Origin: Sorghum bicolor
Lineage: Eukaryota; Streptophyta; Magnoliopsida; Poales; Poaceae
Direction: 5' to 3'
DNA: 64,000 nucleotides
Assembly (NCBI RefSeq): GCF_000003195.3
Contig: NC_012873.2
Coordinates: 44,200,061-44,264,060 of the forward strand
Shown: positions 55,089-64,000 of the stretch, piece by piece
How positions within the stretch are numbered: position 1 is the stretch's first letter
Layout: every line of letters begins with the position of its first letter
The notes under the pieces: generated by a model
The model's database searches: none
Seen by the model: the letters and a program-made list of their open reading frames with translations, nothing else
What the model was told of the DNA's origin: nothing
Program-made: the position numbers and the translations under genes

Positions 55089-56526
55089 AATGCTATAGTC
55101 CGGTTCTGGACGATCGGCAGCTAGCCGATTTGGCTTTCCAGGGATTGCTGCCACATATTAGAGACAAGTATGATTCTCAAGAGTTCGAAAGTCTGAGTCA
55201 TTTAGTGCAGAGGATTTCTCAGGATGTTAAACCTTTTGAACCTAAGAGAGCATGGAATAAGAAGGTGTCATTTGTCGATGAGGCAACCAGCTCAGGCTCT
55301 GATGAAGAGCAGTCATCGGCTTGGTAGAATGGGTGAAGAATAAGAAGCCGATGTCTTGCCCTTTTGGGCATAAAGAACCAGAGATGTTTGCATTCAATAT
55401 TACCAAAGCCGATAGGATATTTGACTTTCTACTTTAGGAAGGGCAAATCAAGTTGTCACCCAATCATGTGATTCCATTGGCAGAAGAATTGAAGAAGATG
55501 AAATACTGCAAGTGGTATAATGCAACATCTCACAGCACAAATGAGTGCAAGGTTTTCAGGCAACAGCTGCAGTCGACTATAGAATCTAGGAGAATTAAGT
55601 TTGATAATTCCAAAGCTCAGAAGCCGATGAAGATTGATCAACAGCCTTTCCCTACAAATATGTTAGATGCTAAGGAAAAGACCAAAGTCATGACATCAGA
55701 GGCAGCTGAAAGGAGTGCATCGGTAGATCCTCAGCACCAGATTACTGCCCATGATGCCAAAGGCAAAGGTTTGATCCAACAAGGGACCAGTTCAGGAAGG
55801 CCTCCCTGATCTGGCATTGTGATTACTCGTAGAAGGCATCGGGAGACCTGGTAGCAGCGTGAGGATCGGTATCGGCGCCAACAGGAGGATCGTCGTCGGG
55901 AAGAGGAAAGACGCCGACAAGAGTGGAATCGGCACGAGGATCATTTGAACTGCCCATTCTTTATCCACTGTTGGGAGCAAAATATCAAGCTGCCCACTGT
56001 CAGAGATTGCCCTGAGTGCAATGGTTATGATCGATATGATAGACCTAATCGGCAGTATCAGAACGATGATCGGCATTTTAATGGGCCGATTAGGGGAAGA
56101 GCCTCAGTTCATGATCGGCTGGGGGGCAGGCTCAGTGTGCATGACAGGCTTGGTGACTGTGTCGGGTATTTTCCCAAGAACCAAGAGGAGCTTGAGGAAA
56201 TGGCAGATGCACGAGTTCCCGATGAGTTCATATTTTGCAGAGATGCTAATACTTATCGAGTGCAATCAAGGGAAAATCGTCGTCAATCGGTTAGACAACC
56301 GCAACTTCCTCCATGGTGTCCAGAGGGATTAACTAGGACACAAAAAAGAAGTCTGCAGCAGGAACGACGAGAAGAGTTGAGTAAAGAAGATAATTCTGCT
56401 AAATCCGGAGATCAGCAGCAGCTGGATCCTAAAGGAAAAGGGCCATCGGCAGATGTTAATATGGTATTTATGTTGTCGATGGAGTTTCTTGCACCTTTTA
56501 GTGATGATGAGGGAGTAGATTTTCCC

Positions 56527-57120
56527 GACCAGATAGCTTAGTTGGCTATGGATCCGATGACGGCTATCTTTGAAAAACCCGCCGATAATGAGAGACAACA
56601 TCTTAAAGCTTTGTTTGTCGAAGGCAGGGTCGATGGGCAACCGATGACCAAGATACTTGTTGATGGTGGGGCTACTATCAATATTATGCCATACACAGTC
56701 TATCGGAAGCTTGGCAAAGGGGATCAAGATTTGACCAAGACCGACATGATGCTAAAAGATTTTGAAGGAAATGTGTCTCCACTCAATGGAGCCATATGTG
56801 TTGAGTTGACCATCGGCAGCAAAACCTTGCCGACAACTTTCTTCGTCATCAGTGGAAAGGGTGCTTATAATCTACTGTTGGGGAGAGATTGGATTCATGC
56901 TAATTGTTGTATCCCATCTACAATGCACCAATGCTTGGTTCAGTGGGTAGGTGACAAGATTGAGATTGTCCCAGGAGATTCTTCGTATGTCATAGCATCG
57001 GTAGAAGCAGATACTTATGAAAGGACCAAATGCATTTCAGGGGAGATTTAAGAGAAGGATTTTCTCAAAGTGGCCGATTATAAAATTCCACCGATCCAAG
57101 CAGTTGGTTCTGACGAAGAG
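56527..57120 (+). pseudogene. Tat-3 protease
   Basis: The frame 56542-57051 encodes a retropepsin-like domain with ILVDGGATINIMPY near 56655-56700 and LLLGRDWIHANCCIPS near 56871-56920, the paired motif typical of Tat proteases. It is closed by a TAA at 57049-57051 and preceded by a TAG at 56539. Tat-1 carries the same domain at 41032-41586. Confidence 0.8.
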
Positions 57121-58200
57121 TTTTAATGGATAGGTTCGCCGTTGATGGAAAATTAGGCCAGGGGTTTACATCGGCCGATGATTTAGTAGAAGTATACATA
57201 GGTAACAGTGATAGGCCGAGGCCTACTTTTATTAGAGCTAAGTTAGATTCTGAGTGTAAGCAGCAGTTAACCGATTTGTTAAAGGAATATAAAGATTGCT
57301 TTGCTTGGGATTATACCGAGATGCCTGGTTTAGACTGATCTATTGTTGAACATCGGTTGCCTATCAAATCTGGATTTCGACCACATCAGCAGCCAACTCG
57401 CCGATGTAATCCTAATATTCTTCCTGATATTAAGGCCGAAATAACTAAACTTATCGAAGCTAAATTTATTCGGCAATGTCGGTATGCCGACTGGATTTCT
57501 AATGTTGTTTCAGTTTACAAGAAGAATGGAAAGCTTCATGTTTGCATTGATTTCAGGAATCTTAACAAGGCTACACCGATGGATGGTTATCCAATGCCAG
57601 TTGCCGATTTGCTAGTTGATGCTGCAGATGGACATCGGGTTATTAGCTTTATCGATGGCAATGCAGGATATAATCAAATATTCATGGCCGAAGAAGATAT
57701 TCCAAAGACTGCATTTAGATGTCCTGGTCATGTTGGCTTGTTTGAGTGGATAGTCATGACGTTTGGTTTGAAAAATGCTTGTGCTACTTATCAGAGTGCT
57801 ATGCATTTCATCTTTCATGAGTTCATCGGCAAGCTGGTGGAAATTTACATTGATGATGTGGTAGTTAAGTCTGGGGATTTCACAAAGCATCTTGCCGATC
57901 TACGAAAAGTGTTGGAGCGCACGAGGAAACATGGTCTAAAGATGAATCCTAATAAATGTGCATTTGGTGTATCGGCAGGGCAATTTCTTGGTTTCATGGT
58001 GCATCAAAGAGGAATTGAAATTAGTAGGAGATCTATTGATGCTATCAATAAAATAGTTGCTCCCACCTACAAAACTGAGCTTCAGTCTCTGATCGGCAAG
58101 ATAAATTTTATCAGGCGGTTTATATCTAACTTGTCTAGTAAAATTCATGCGTTTAGTCCTTTACTTAAGTTGAAAGCCGATTAGGAGTTTGTGTAGGGAG
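57121..58200 (+). pseudogene. pol: Tat-3 reverse transcriptase
   Basis: RT motifs are in order: ETKL-type N-terminus near 57430, VCIDFRNLNKATPMDGYPMP near 57540-57600, FIDGNAGYNQI near 57650, MTFGLKNACATYQ near 57757-57795, and catalytic YIDDVVVKSGD near 57844-57880. Stops at 57336-57338, 58183 and 58195 are each one transition away from the residue in a relative. The YIDD catalytic box is intact. Nine ATCGGC/GCCGAT motifs lie in these 1080 bp. Confidence 0.88.
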
Positions 58201-59080
58201 AAGAGCAACAATCAGCCTTGGATGAAATCAAGAATTATTTAACAAATCCTCTAGTTCTGATTCCACCTCAGCAAGGAAAGCCTTTCAAATTATATTTGTC
58301 TAACGATGGGATGGTCATCGGTTCGGCTTTGATTCAAGAATTTGAAGGGAAGGAACGTGTGATTTATTATTTAAGTAGAAGACTGATTGATGCTGAGACC
58401 AGGTACTCGGCAATTGAAAAGTTATGTTTGTGCTTATACTTTTCATGTGTTAAGTTGAGACATTATTTGCTATCGGCCGAATGCACTGTTGTATGCAAAG
58501 ATGTTGTAGTCCGATACATGTTATCTATGCCGATTATGAGTGGTAGAATCGGCAAATGGATTTTGGCGCTATCGGAATTTGATCTACGTTACGAATCGGC
58601 TAAGGCAGTTAAAGGGCAGATTATGGCCGATTTTTTGACTCAGCATTGCGGTGTAGTGGGGACTTTGGAAATTGTTCCTTGGACGCTCTTCTTTGATGGA
58701 TCTACGTGTGACCGAGTGGCAGGAATCGGTATAGTATTAATTTCTCCTCAGGGAAAGAAGTATGAGTTATCTTTGCCGATTGTTGCCACGACAACGAATA
58801 ATCAAGCTGAGTATCAAGCTTTGATCAAAGGGTTGGAATTATTAAAAGAGGTTCATGCTGACGCTGTTGAAATCTTCGGTGATTCTATGCTTGTTATAAA
58901 TCAATTGGCTGGAATTTATGAATGTCGAAGTGAGTTCTTGATAACCTATTATGAAAAAAGTATACAACTATTGAAGGAATTCAAGGATTTCCGATTAGAG
59001 CATATTCCTCGATTACATAATGAGGAGGCTAATCGGTTGGCTCAGCATGCATCGGGATATCAACCCATATTAAACGTGTT
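58201..59080 (+). CDS. pol: Tat-3 RT-linked RNase H plus archaeal-type RNase H
   Basis: This part of an open frame (58218-59570) has two RNase H units. The first (about 58218-58650) is the degenerate RT-linked RNase H (YYLSRRLIDAETRYSAIEK, LRHYLLSAECTVV). The second (about 58675-59060) is the archaeal-type RNase H that characterises the Tat lineage: FFDGST (Asp), NNQAEYQALIKGLEL (Glu), FGDSMLVINQL (Asp) and HNEEANRLAQHA, where the usual last Asp is Asn through a G-to-A change. It would degrade the RNA strand during cDNA synthesis; the missing Asp suggests reduced or no activity here. Confidence 0.8.
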
Positions 59081-60359
59081 ATTGGCAATCAGTGCCGATG
59101 ATTGGAGAAAGGAGATCATTGATTATTTGAAAGATCCATCTAAAAAGGTTGAGAGGCATGTCAGGTTTCAAGCTACCAAGTATGTACTCCTTGGGGATGA
59201 GCTATATTATCGAACAATAGATGGAGTTCTTCTCAAGTGCTTAGGTGATGATGAGGCTAAAAGTTTGATGGGTGAGATCCATGAAGGAGTATGTGGAGCA
59301 CATCAGTCGGCTTTTAAGATAAAATGGATGATTAGAAGAAACGGATACTATTGGCCAACTATACTCGAGGATTGCTTTAACTATTTCAAAGGATGTCAAG
59401 GATGTCAGAAATTTGGCAATATTCAAAGGGCACCCGTATCGGCCATGAATCCTATTATTAAGCCTTGGCCGTTCTGGGGATGGACTATTGATCTAATTGG
59501 CCAGATTTACCCACCGTCAAGCAAAGGACATAAGTTCATCTTAGTTGCCACTGATTATTTCACTAAGTAGGTTGAAGCTATTCCTTTGAAGAAAGTAACA
59601 TTGGCTAATATGATTGATTTTGTGAAAGAGCATATCGTTTTCCGATTTGGTATTCCTCAAACAATCACTACTGATCAGGGTACTATGTTTACATCGGGAG
59701 AGTTTGATGAATTTACAATCGGTATGAGGATTAAAGTGTTGAATTCTTCTCCTTATTATGCTCAAGCCAATGGACAGGCCGAGGCGTCTAACAAAGGAAT
59801 TATTAAGCTCATCAAGCGAAAGATTGAAGAAAATCCTAGGAGGTGGCATATATTATTGAATGAAGCTTTGTAGTCATATCGGATGGCATGTCATGGATCG
59901 ACCAATGTTTCACCTTATCAGTTAGTGTATGGACACGATGCAGTGCTACCATGGGAAATTAAGACTGAGTCTAGGCGACTATCTTTTCAAGACCAGTTGG
60001 CTGCCGATGACTATGCTACTTTGATGAAAGATGAGTTAGACGATTTAGCAGGGCATTGGCTGATGGCTTTGATAAGTATAGAAGAAAATAAAAACAAAGT
60101 TGCTAGGTGGTATGATAAAAAGGTAAAAGCTAAGGAATTTGCCGATGGAGATTTGGTATGGAAATTAATTTTACCGATTGGGACTAAAAGTTCAAGGTTT
60201 GGAAAATGGTCTCCTAATTGGGAAGGTCCTTATCGGATAAATCGGTCTGCTCCTAGTAATGCTTATATTTTGGAGACTCTCGAAGGAGTTGAATTTCCCA
60301 GAGCATTAAATGGAAAATACTTAAAGAGATATTACCCAAGCATTTGGGTTGATGCATGA
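59081..60359 (+). pseudogene. pol: Tat-3 integrase
   Basis: An HHCC zinc finger lies at about 59281-59420 (EGVCGAHQSAFK...CQGCQKFG). The DDE core follows: TIDLIGQI (first Asp, near 59485), TTDQGTMFTSGEF (second Asp, near 59667) and GQAEASNKGI (Glu, near 59780). The C-terminal region (59883-60359) includes WYDKKVKAKEFADGDLVWK and ends at TGA 60357-60359. Two Trp-to-stop changes interrupt it (TAG at 59568-59570 and 59871-59873). No chromodomain is present, as usual for Tat. Confidence 0.85.
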
Positions 60360-60480
60360 AAGTTTAAGTGCCGATAACACTCCTATCGGCTGGATTAAGA
60401 TGTATCTGGGACTGAGCATGAAGTTTTAAAAGATGCCGATAACAATCCTATCGGTTAGACCAAAATAGTCAGAAGTTTCT
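60360..60480 (+). other. Spacer between Tat-3 integrase and antisense gene
   Basis: It contains two ATCGGC/GCCGAT-type repeats in a duplicated unit (GCCGATAACA.TCCTATCGG at about 60370-60390 and 60434-60454). The Tat-1 deletion endpoint maps near 60475. Confidence 0.5.
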
Positions 60481-60812
60481 AAAGGCCGAACAAAACACGC
60501 CGCCGATGAAGAGCTCATACGTTCAGCAAGGCTTGGATGGCCGATATGGCGCGCAAACGGATTTGATCGGCTTCTTCTATCTCCCGGATGTCTTCATCGG
60601 CGGAGCCTTCTATTGGCTTCAACTTCTTCTTCATCTGCAGCTCCTTGCGGGCCTGAATGTTTCGTTCTTGTTGGAGGGTCTTAATCATTTCGGGCAGCTA
60701 ACTTTCTTCTTGCTGAGCTTGAGAGAGAGCCTCTTCTACTTGCTTGAGCTCTGCCAGCAGGGCTTCCCTTTTTATCGATAGGTCGGAGATCTTCTGCCTC
60801 AGTGTCTCCCCC
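60481..60812 (-). pseudogene. 3' end of the antisense PMD gene in Tat-3
   Basis: On the minus strand this matches the coiled-coil end of the Tat-1 PMD gene (39646-39943): LRQKISDLS...REALLAELKQVEEALSQAQQEES, a stop near 60698, then LPEMIKTLQQERN and the terminal LLNV stop near 60510. Tat-4 cuts the gene at 60812/60813, so its PMD half lies beyond the window. It confirms that this family carries the gene between integrase and the 3' LTR, antisense. Confidence 0.75.
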
Positions 60813-61503
60813 TGTTGATGCAAAACTGATCTGCAAACACAAAGGGCTAATACCCGATTCAAACGTTAAGGCGTGCCAGCCGATTTGACCTTGCTATCGG
60901 CAAAGGTGATAACTCGAATACTTTAGTCCTGACAACAGCGATGCGCCCGGATGTCACGGCTAAGAGGTACTCACGCGGAACTCGAGAACACGCCGAGCTT
61001 AAGTCGACGAATTCCTAAGAACTCGTAATAAAAAAGAGAAAAAAGTATGACGAAGTCGTCGAAAAGTAGATGCTGGAATATGAGTAAAAACGTGTGTTTG
61101 ATTGATTTCTTGATTCATTATTACAAGGTCCTAGGGTTTATATTTATACCCTGCTCAAAGAGCTACAACCAGACACGATTAGAATTCGAATTCCAAATTA
61201 CACGGAATCCGTATACAAAACGATGCAAATAATTAAGAAAATAACAAAACTATCCTTCGTGACAAACCGAAACTCCTCCACATGACAACTGGCAGCTTCC
61301 GGACTCCTCCCTCGCATCATCGGCAATCCCCTTGCCATAGTCATCGGCAGACCTTTTTATCCAGCTATCGGCACCATATTACTACCTGTGGACTTAGTCA
61401 CATTCAACCTCTCCCTCATCGGCAACCATCCTCATCAGCAACCCGCATCGTACCGCCACCCTATCCTGCCATCCTAGACACGTGCCCAAAAATGGTGTCA
61501 ACA
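60813..61503 (-). repeat. 3' LTR of Tat-4
   Basis: 691 bp, very similar to the Tat-2 LTRs, with the same array of ATCGGC copies at 61319, 61343, 61367 and 61418 (spacings 24, 24, 51). Confidence 0.93.
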
Positions 61504-61521
61504 CATGCCCCCCAGTTTCGG
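61504..61521 (-). other. Polypurine tract of Tat-4
   Basis: On the minus strand CCGAAACTGGGGGGCATG before the LTR, as in Tat-2. Confidence 0.8.
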
Positions 61522-62142
61522 AGTATAAAACTATTAATGCTCCGAAATTCTCTGCAGTAATGATGCCTTCTCCGCAATTAATGCTCCTAATCTGGTAACC
61601 GACAACCTCAATCTGGACAACTCTGATCCTAATCCTCCGCAGATTCCTCGAAATCCCCAACTTCCTAAACGGGCATCTTTCTTGGTCGTACATCGGCAAC
61701 AATACCGTTACAAAGATCTGCCGATGCTCTGACCAGGATATTCGCAAAAACGGTTACCTCCCCTCTATCCGCCCATCGGCAAGATGACCGTTATAAAATA
61801 TCGCCGATGGACCGACCAGGAGATCTCGCACAGTAAAATATCTTCAGATAATGACCGCTTCCTGTCAAATCACCTGCACAATCCCTGGATTACCGTGTGA
61901 ACAGTTACCATATCCACCTGAGTACCCTCGGGCTTCTCGGATGCGGCAAAGAGATAAGTCGGATTTGCCCTTGCCCATCTTGTCCTATAAATAGTTCCTT
62001 CTTGGGTACTCCTCCCCCATCACACCATTCTACTATCCAACTTTGCTTTTCCAGCGGCGGCGCCATTTACAACCTTCAAGATCTCCGACAAGCACTCCTC
62101 TTCATCAACTCCGGTGCCCTCCAACGTCCTCTTCACGACAAG
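61522..62142 (+). promoter_or_regulatory. Promoter and leader of the Tat-4 PMD gene
   Basis: No ORF is supportable. ATCGGC/GCCGAT copies lie at 61692, 61720, 61775 and 61803, upstream of TATAAATA (61986-61993). The ATG follows about 150 bp later at 62143. Confidence 0.55.
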
Positions 62143-64000
62143 ATGGCCATTGGCTTCGTCGTCCCTGACGTTAGATTTCCATCTCATCTTCTGTGTATAT
62201 TCCTATTCATCCGCGATTCATCTTACTGAATATTCCCCTTTTCCTTTTTCTTTGTATTTTTATTCCCCAAAACACTAGGAGTTGTCCAACAAAATTGTCA
62301 TCCCTACCGATCAACCACACCTTCAGTGCCTCGGCCCTCTAGGGAATCCAGATCCAACCGACCTTATCAATGCAGAAACCAACAGGATTCCCTTTAGAGC
62401 CAAAAACTTTTCTTTAGATCTGTGGAAAGACACCTTTCGCTCTTGGCCCAGCCCTAATGTAGGGTGGAAAGACTGGTTCTTGAGAGTCAGTAATTCGAAT
62501 GAAGTCCAGTGGGGTGAAAGGAAGCTAGCCCAATGCATCAGGCTATCCATTGCCGATATGCACAAGAACGAGTCGCTGTTGATAGCTGCGTCTTATTTTT
62601 GGTCAGATACCCTTAATGCTTTCGTCTTTGGCCACGGTCCTGTTTCTCCCACTCTTGCCGATGTAGCTATGCTCACTGGTTTAGACGTTTCTTCTGCCGA
62701 TAGCACCCATTTCTTCGATACCGCCCCTAGTGCCAAAGTGGAGACTCGCGCTATTGGCGGTTGGTCGGGGTATATTCAGAAGTACCGTGGGAAGGGGCCT
62801 GTCACCACAAAGGAACAAACCACCTTTCTGAATATGTGGCTGGACAAGTTCGTATTCTGTGGTCGATCGGCAGGACCGACTTCTGTCTATCTATCGGCAG
62901 CAGAGAGACTGGCTAACGGTGGCCAATTTCCTCTCGGCCGATACTTGCTTGGCGCCGCTTACCATCTTCTCCATCAGGTAGCCCAAAAACTCCTGCTTGG
63001 TCAGTCTATCGGCAACTTGGGAGGTCCCTGGTGGTTTATTAACATGTGGCTCAATCTGCACTTGCATAAGCGTCTTGACTTCAACTTGTTCACACAACAT
63101 TTCCCAAGAGATATAGCCGAAAATCATGTGTTGGGCGAAGAGGAATCGGCAACACGTGCACCCCTGAATTTTGGCGAAGCTGCTATAGTTCTACCTGGTT
63201 TAGGGAGTAATCCAGACCAAATCGGCCGATTCTTCCAGACTCTGTATGAGGGATTGGCCAGAGATGAACGACCATGGTTGGCCTATGATGACCCAGACAG
63301 CATGCTCCCTCTAACCTTCAATCCATTTGATGAAGCTCTTGACAGGGATAATGAGGTGATGATGGCAATTGTGACTCCCAGAGCCATACCAGTGAATTTC
63401 TTCGGTAGCACAAAAACCTCTCCCCAAACCTATGAATTTTACAATCCATCGGCATTAGCTCGCCAGCTAGCTTTCGGCCAGTTGCCGATTGCACTTCCTT
63501 ATGCCGATGTGATAAAGCCCAGAGAACCCATCACCAACCTTCTCGAGTGGACTCGAGTAGCCCAGCTACCACCAAATGCCGATACAGATGTAGATCTGTC
63601 AGAATGGGTTCCAGCTGCCTTTATCACTCAGGCATACAAGCTATGGTGGGCAGAATGGAAAGAGAATCTATTCTGCAGATCGGCTCTCTCATACCGCGGC
63701 ATGATCGACCCCGAATACGAAGTCCCTGATGACACTGTAAGTATTTTAAACCGATGTCTCATTTTCCAATACTATTTCCATCGGTAACTTACCCCTGTAT
63801 TCCTTTTGCAGGTTGACAACACCCCCCCATCGGTTAGCAGGAGTGGCAAGCCGATCGACTTGTTCCCATCAGGCCCGATCTCCTCAATCGGCCACAATGC
63901 TCCCACTCTGGCTTCCATCGTGCATCGGGGTGCGCGCCTCAAGAAAGTTACTACCAGGAAAACTCAGACATCGCCAACGGTTGCTGCTTCCACTCTGGCG
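62143..64000 (+). CDS. PMD gene of Tat-4 (apparently intact, partial in window)
   Basis: Exon 1 is 62143-62169 (MAIGFVVPD), the intron 62170-62278 (GT...ACTAG), exon 2 62279-63736 (486 codons, no stop), the next intron 63737-63811 (GTAAGT...TTGCAG), and exon 3 from 63812 past the window end. Both introns are phase 0. Exon 2 carries the plant mobile domain: SLLIAASYFWSDTLNAFVFGHG, LADVAMLTGLDV, FLNMWLDKFVFCGRS and GGPWWFINMWL. This start was chosen because the same short exon and borders occur in three copies; reading without splicing would start at a non-ATG codon. It is the best preserved copy. PMD proteins occur both in plant host genes and in transposable elements, and their activity is not established. 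Confidence 0.75.

Larger units (their letters stand above)
51836..56526 (+). pseudogene. gag: Tat-3 gag, split by solo LTR Ath-4
   Basis: The start is placed at the ATG 51836 (MLNTDFDLENVIP), which matches Tat-2. Segments are 51836-53424 and 55089 onward; the codons rejoin at KNK|CYS across Ath-4. Stops or shifts occur near 52574, 52898, 52934, 53206, 53360 and 55325. The knuckle near 55500-55550 reads YCKWYNATSHSTNEC, with one zinc-ligand His changed to Tyr. An Arg-rich tail follows (55800-56340), then a link to protease. The protein would be the virus-like particle subunit; this copy is inactive. Confidence 0.85.
51062..60812 (+). mobile_element. Tat-3: near-complete Tat retrotransposon
   Basis: Plus strand: 5' LTR 51062-51787, primer site, gag, protease, RT, RNase H, a second (archaeal-type) RNase H, integrase and the end of an antisense PMD gene, where Tat-4 interrupts it. 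The 3' LTR is outside the window. The solo LTR Ath-4 sits in gag. This is the family member closest to autonomous, but several in-frame stops and one missing catalytic residue inactivate it. It inserted into the gag of its own relative, Tat-1, in the opposite direction. Confidence 0.92.
60813..64000 (-). mobile_element. Tat-4: Tat element, left part only
   Basis: Minus-strand element running off the window. Its 3' LTR is 60813-61503 (691 bp), of the Tat-2 LTR type, followed by a polypurine tract (61504-61521), the antisense PMD promoter region and the PMD gene. The preceding bases CCCCC (60808-60812) would be one target duplication. It is inserted in the antisense gene of Tat-3. Confidence 0.92.

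Noticed and set aside
60506..60781. 91-codon plus-strand ORF after Tat-3 integrase
   Set aside because: It is the shadow of the antisense coiled-coil coding sequence. The heptad pattern is on the minus strand and matches the Tat-1 copy.

Overview
This window is plant nuclear DNA, almost certainly from a grass (Poaceae; a panicoid grass is a guess). It is dense heterochromatic LTR-retrotransposon sequence with no intact host gene. The evidence is Ty3/gypsy domains of three plant lineages (Tat, Tekay/Del chromovirus, Athila-like), plant-type primer sites, TG...CA LTRs with 5-bp target duplications, spliceosomal introns and a plant mobile domain (PMD) gene.

Layout, using local labels. Ath-1 is a partial Athila-like LTR (1-1486) inserted in Tat-0, a decayed Tat-like element (1487-about 5590). 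A 1.6-kb unassigned stretch follows, with an ARM-repeat-like gene fragment. Tat-1 (minus strand) runs from 7256 past 51061 and is broken by three insertions. Tekay-1 (10332-38390, minus strand) sits in its antisense PMD gene, Ath-3 (41613-49249) in its gag-protease region, and Tat-3 (51062 to beyond 60812, plus strand) in its gag. Tekay-1 carries Ath-2 (12878-21194) in its left LTR and Tat-2 (29767-36799) in its right LTR. Tat-3 carries a solo Athila-like LTR, Ath-4 (53425-55088), and Tat-4 (60813 to the window end). Target duplications and an empty-site copy support this nesting.

How the genes relate. Tat-3 holds the only near-complete Tat gag-protease-RT-RNaseH-integrase set, broken by stop codons. 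Tat-1 lost RNase H and integrase by internal deletion. Tat-2 has gag and the antisense PMD gene only, yet its two LTRs look almost identical, so it was probably mobilised in trans recently. The Athila-like elements carry gag and/or two tandem protease-like domains and no RT or integrase. Tekay-1 has gag, pol with an integrase chromodomain, and an extra 324-residue ORF before gag.

Most interesting signals: (1) an 8-bp motif, YATCGGCA, dispersed at roughly 17 times chance density through LTRs, introns and coding sequence of the Tat-1 to Tat-4 family, in all reading frames and both strands, and apparently not in the neighbouring families; (2) a Tekay-1 ORF whose N-terminus resembles the histone H3 tail, in an element that also encodes a chromodomain; (3) an intron-containing PMD gene with its own TATA box, antisense to its carrier retrotransposons; (4) tandem protease domains and repeated polypurine tracts in the Athila-like elements.
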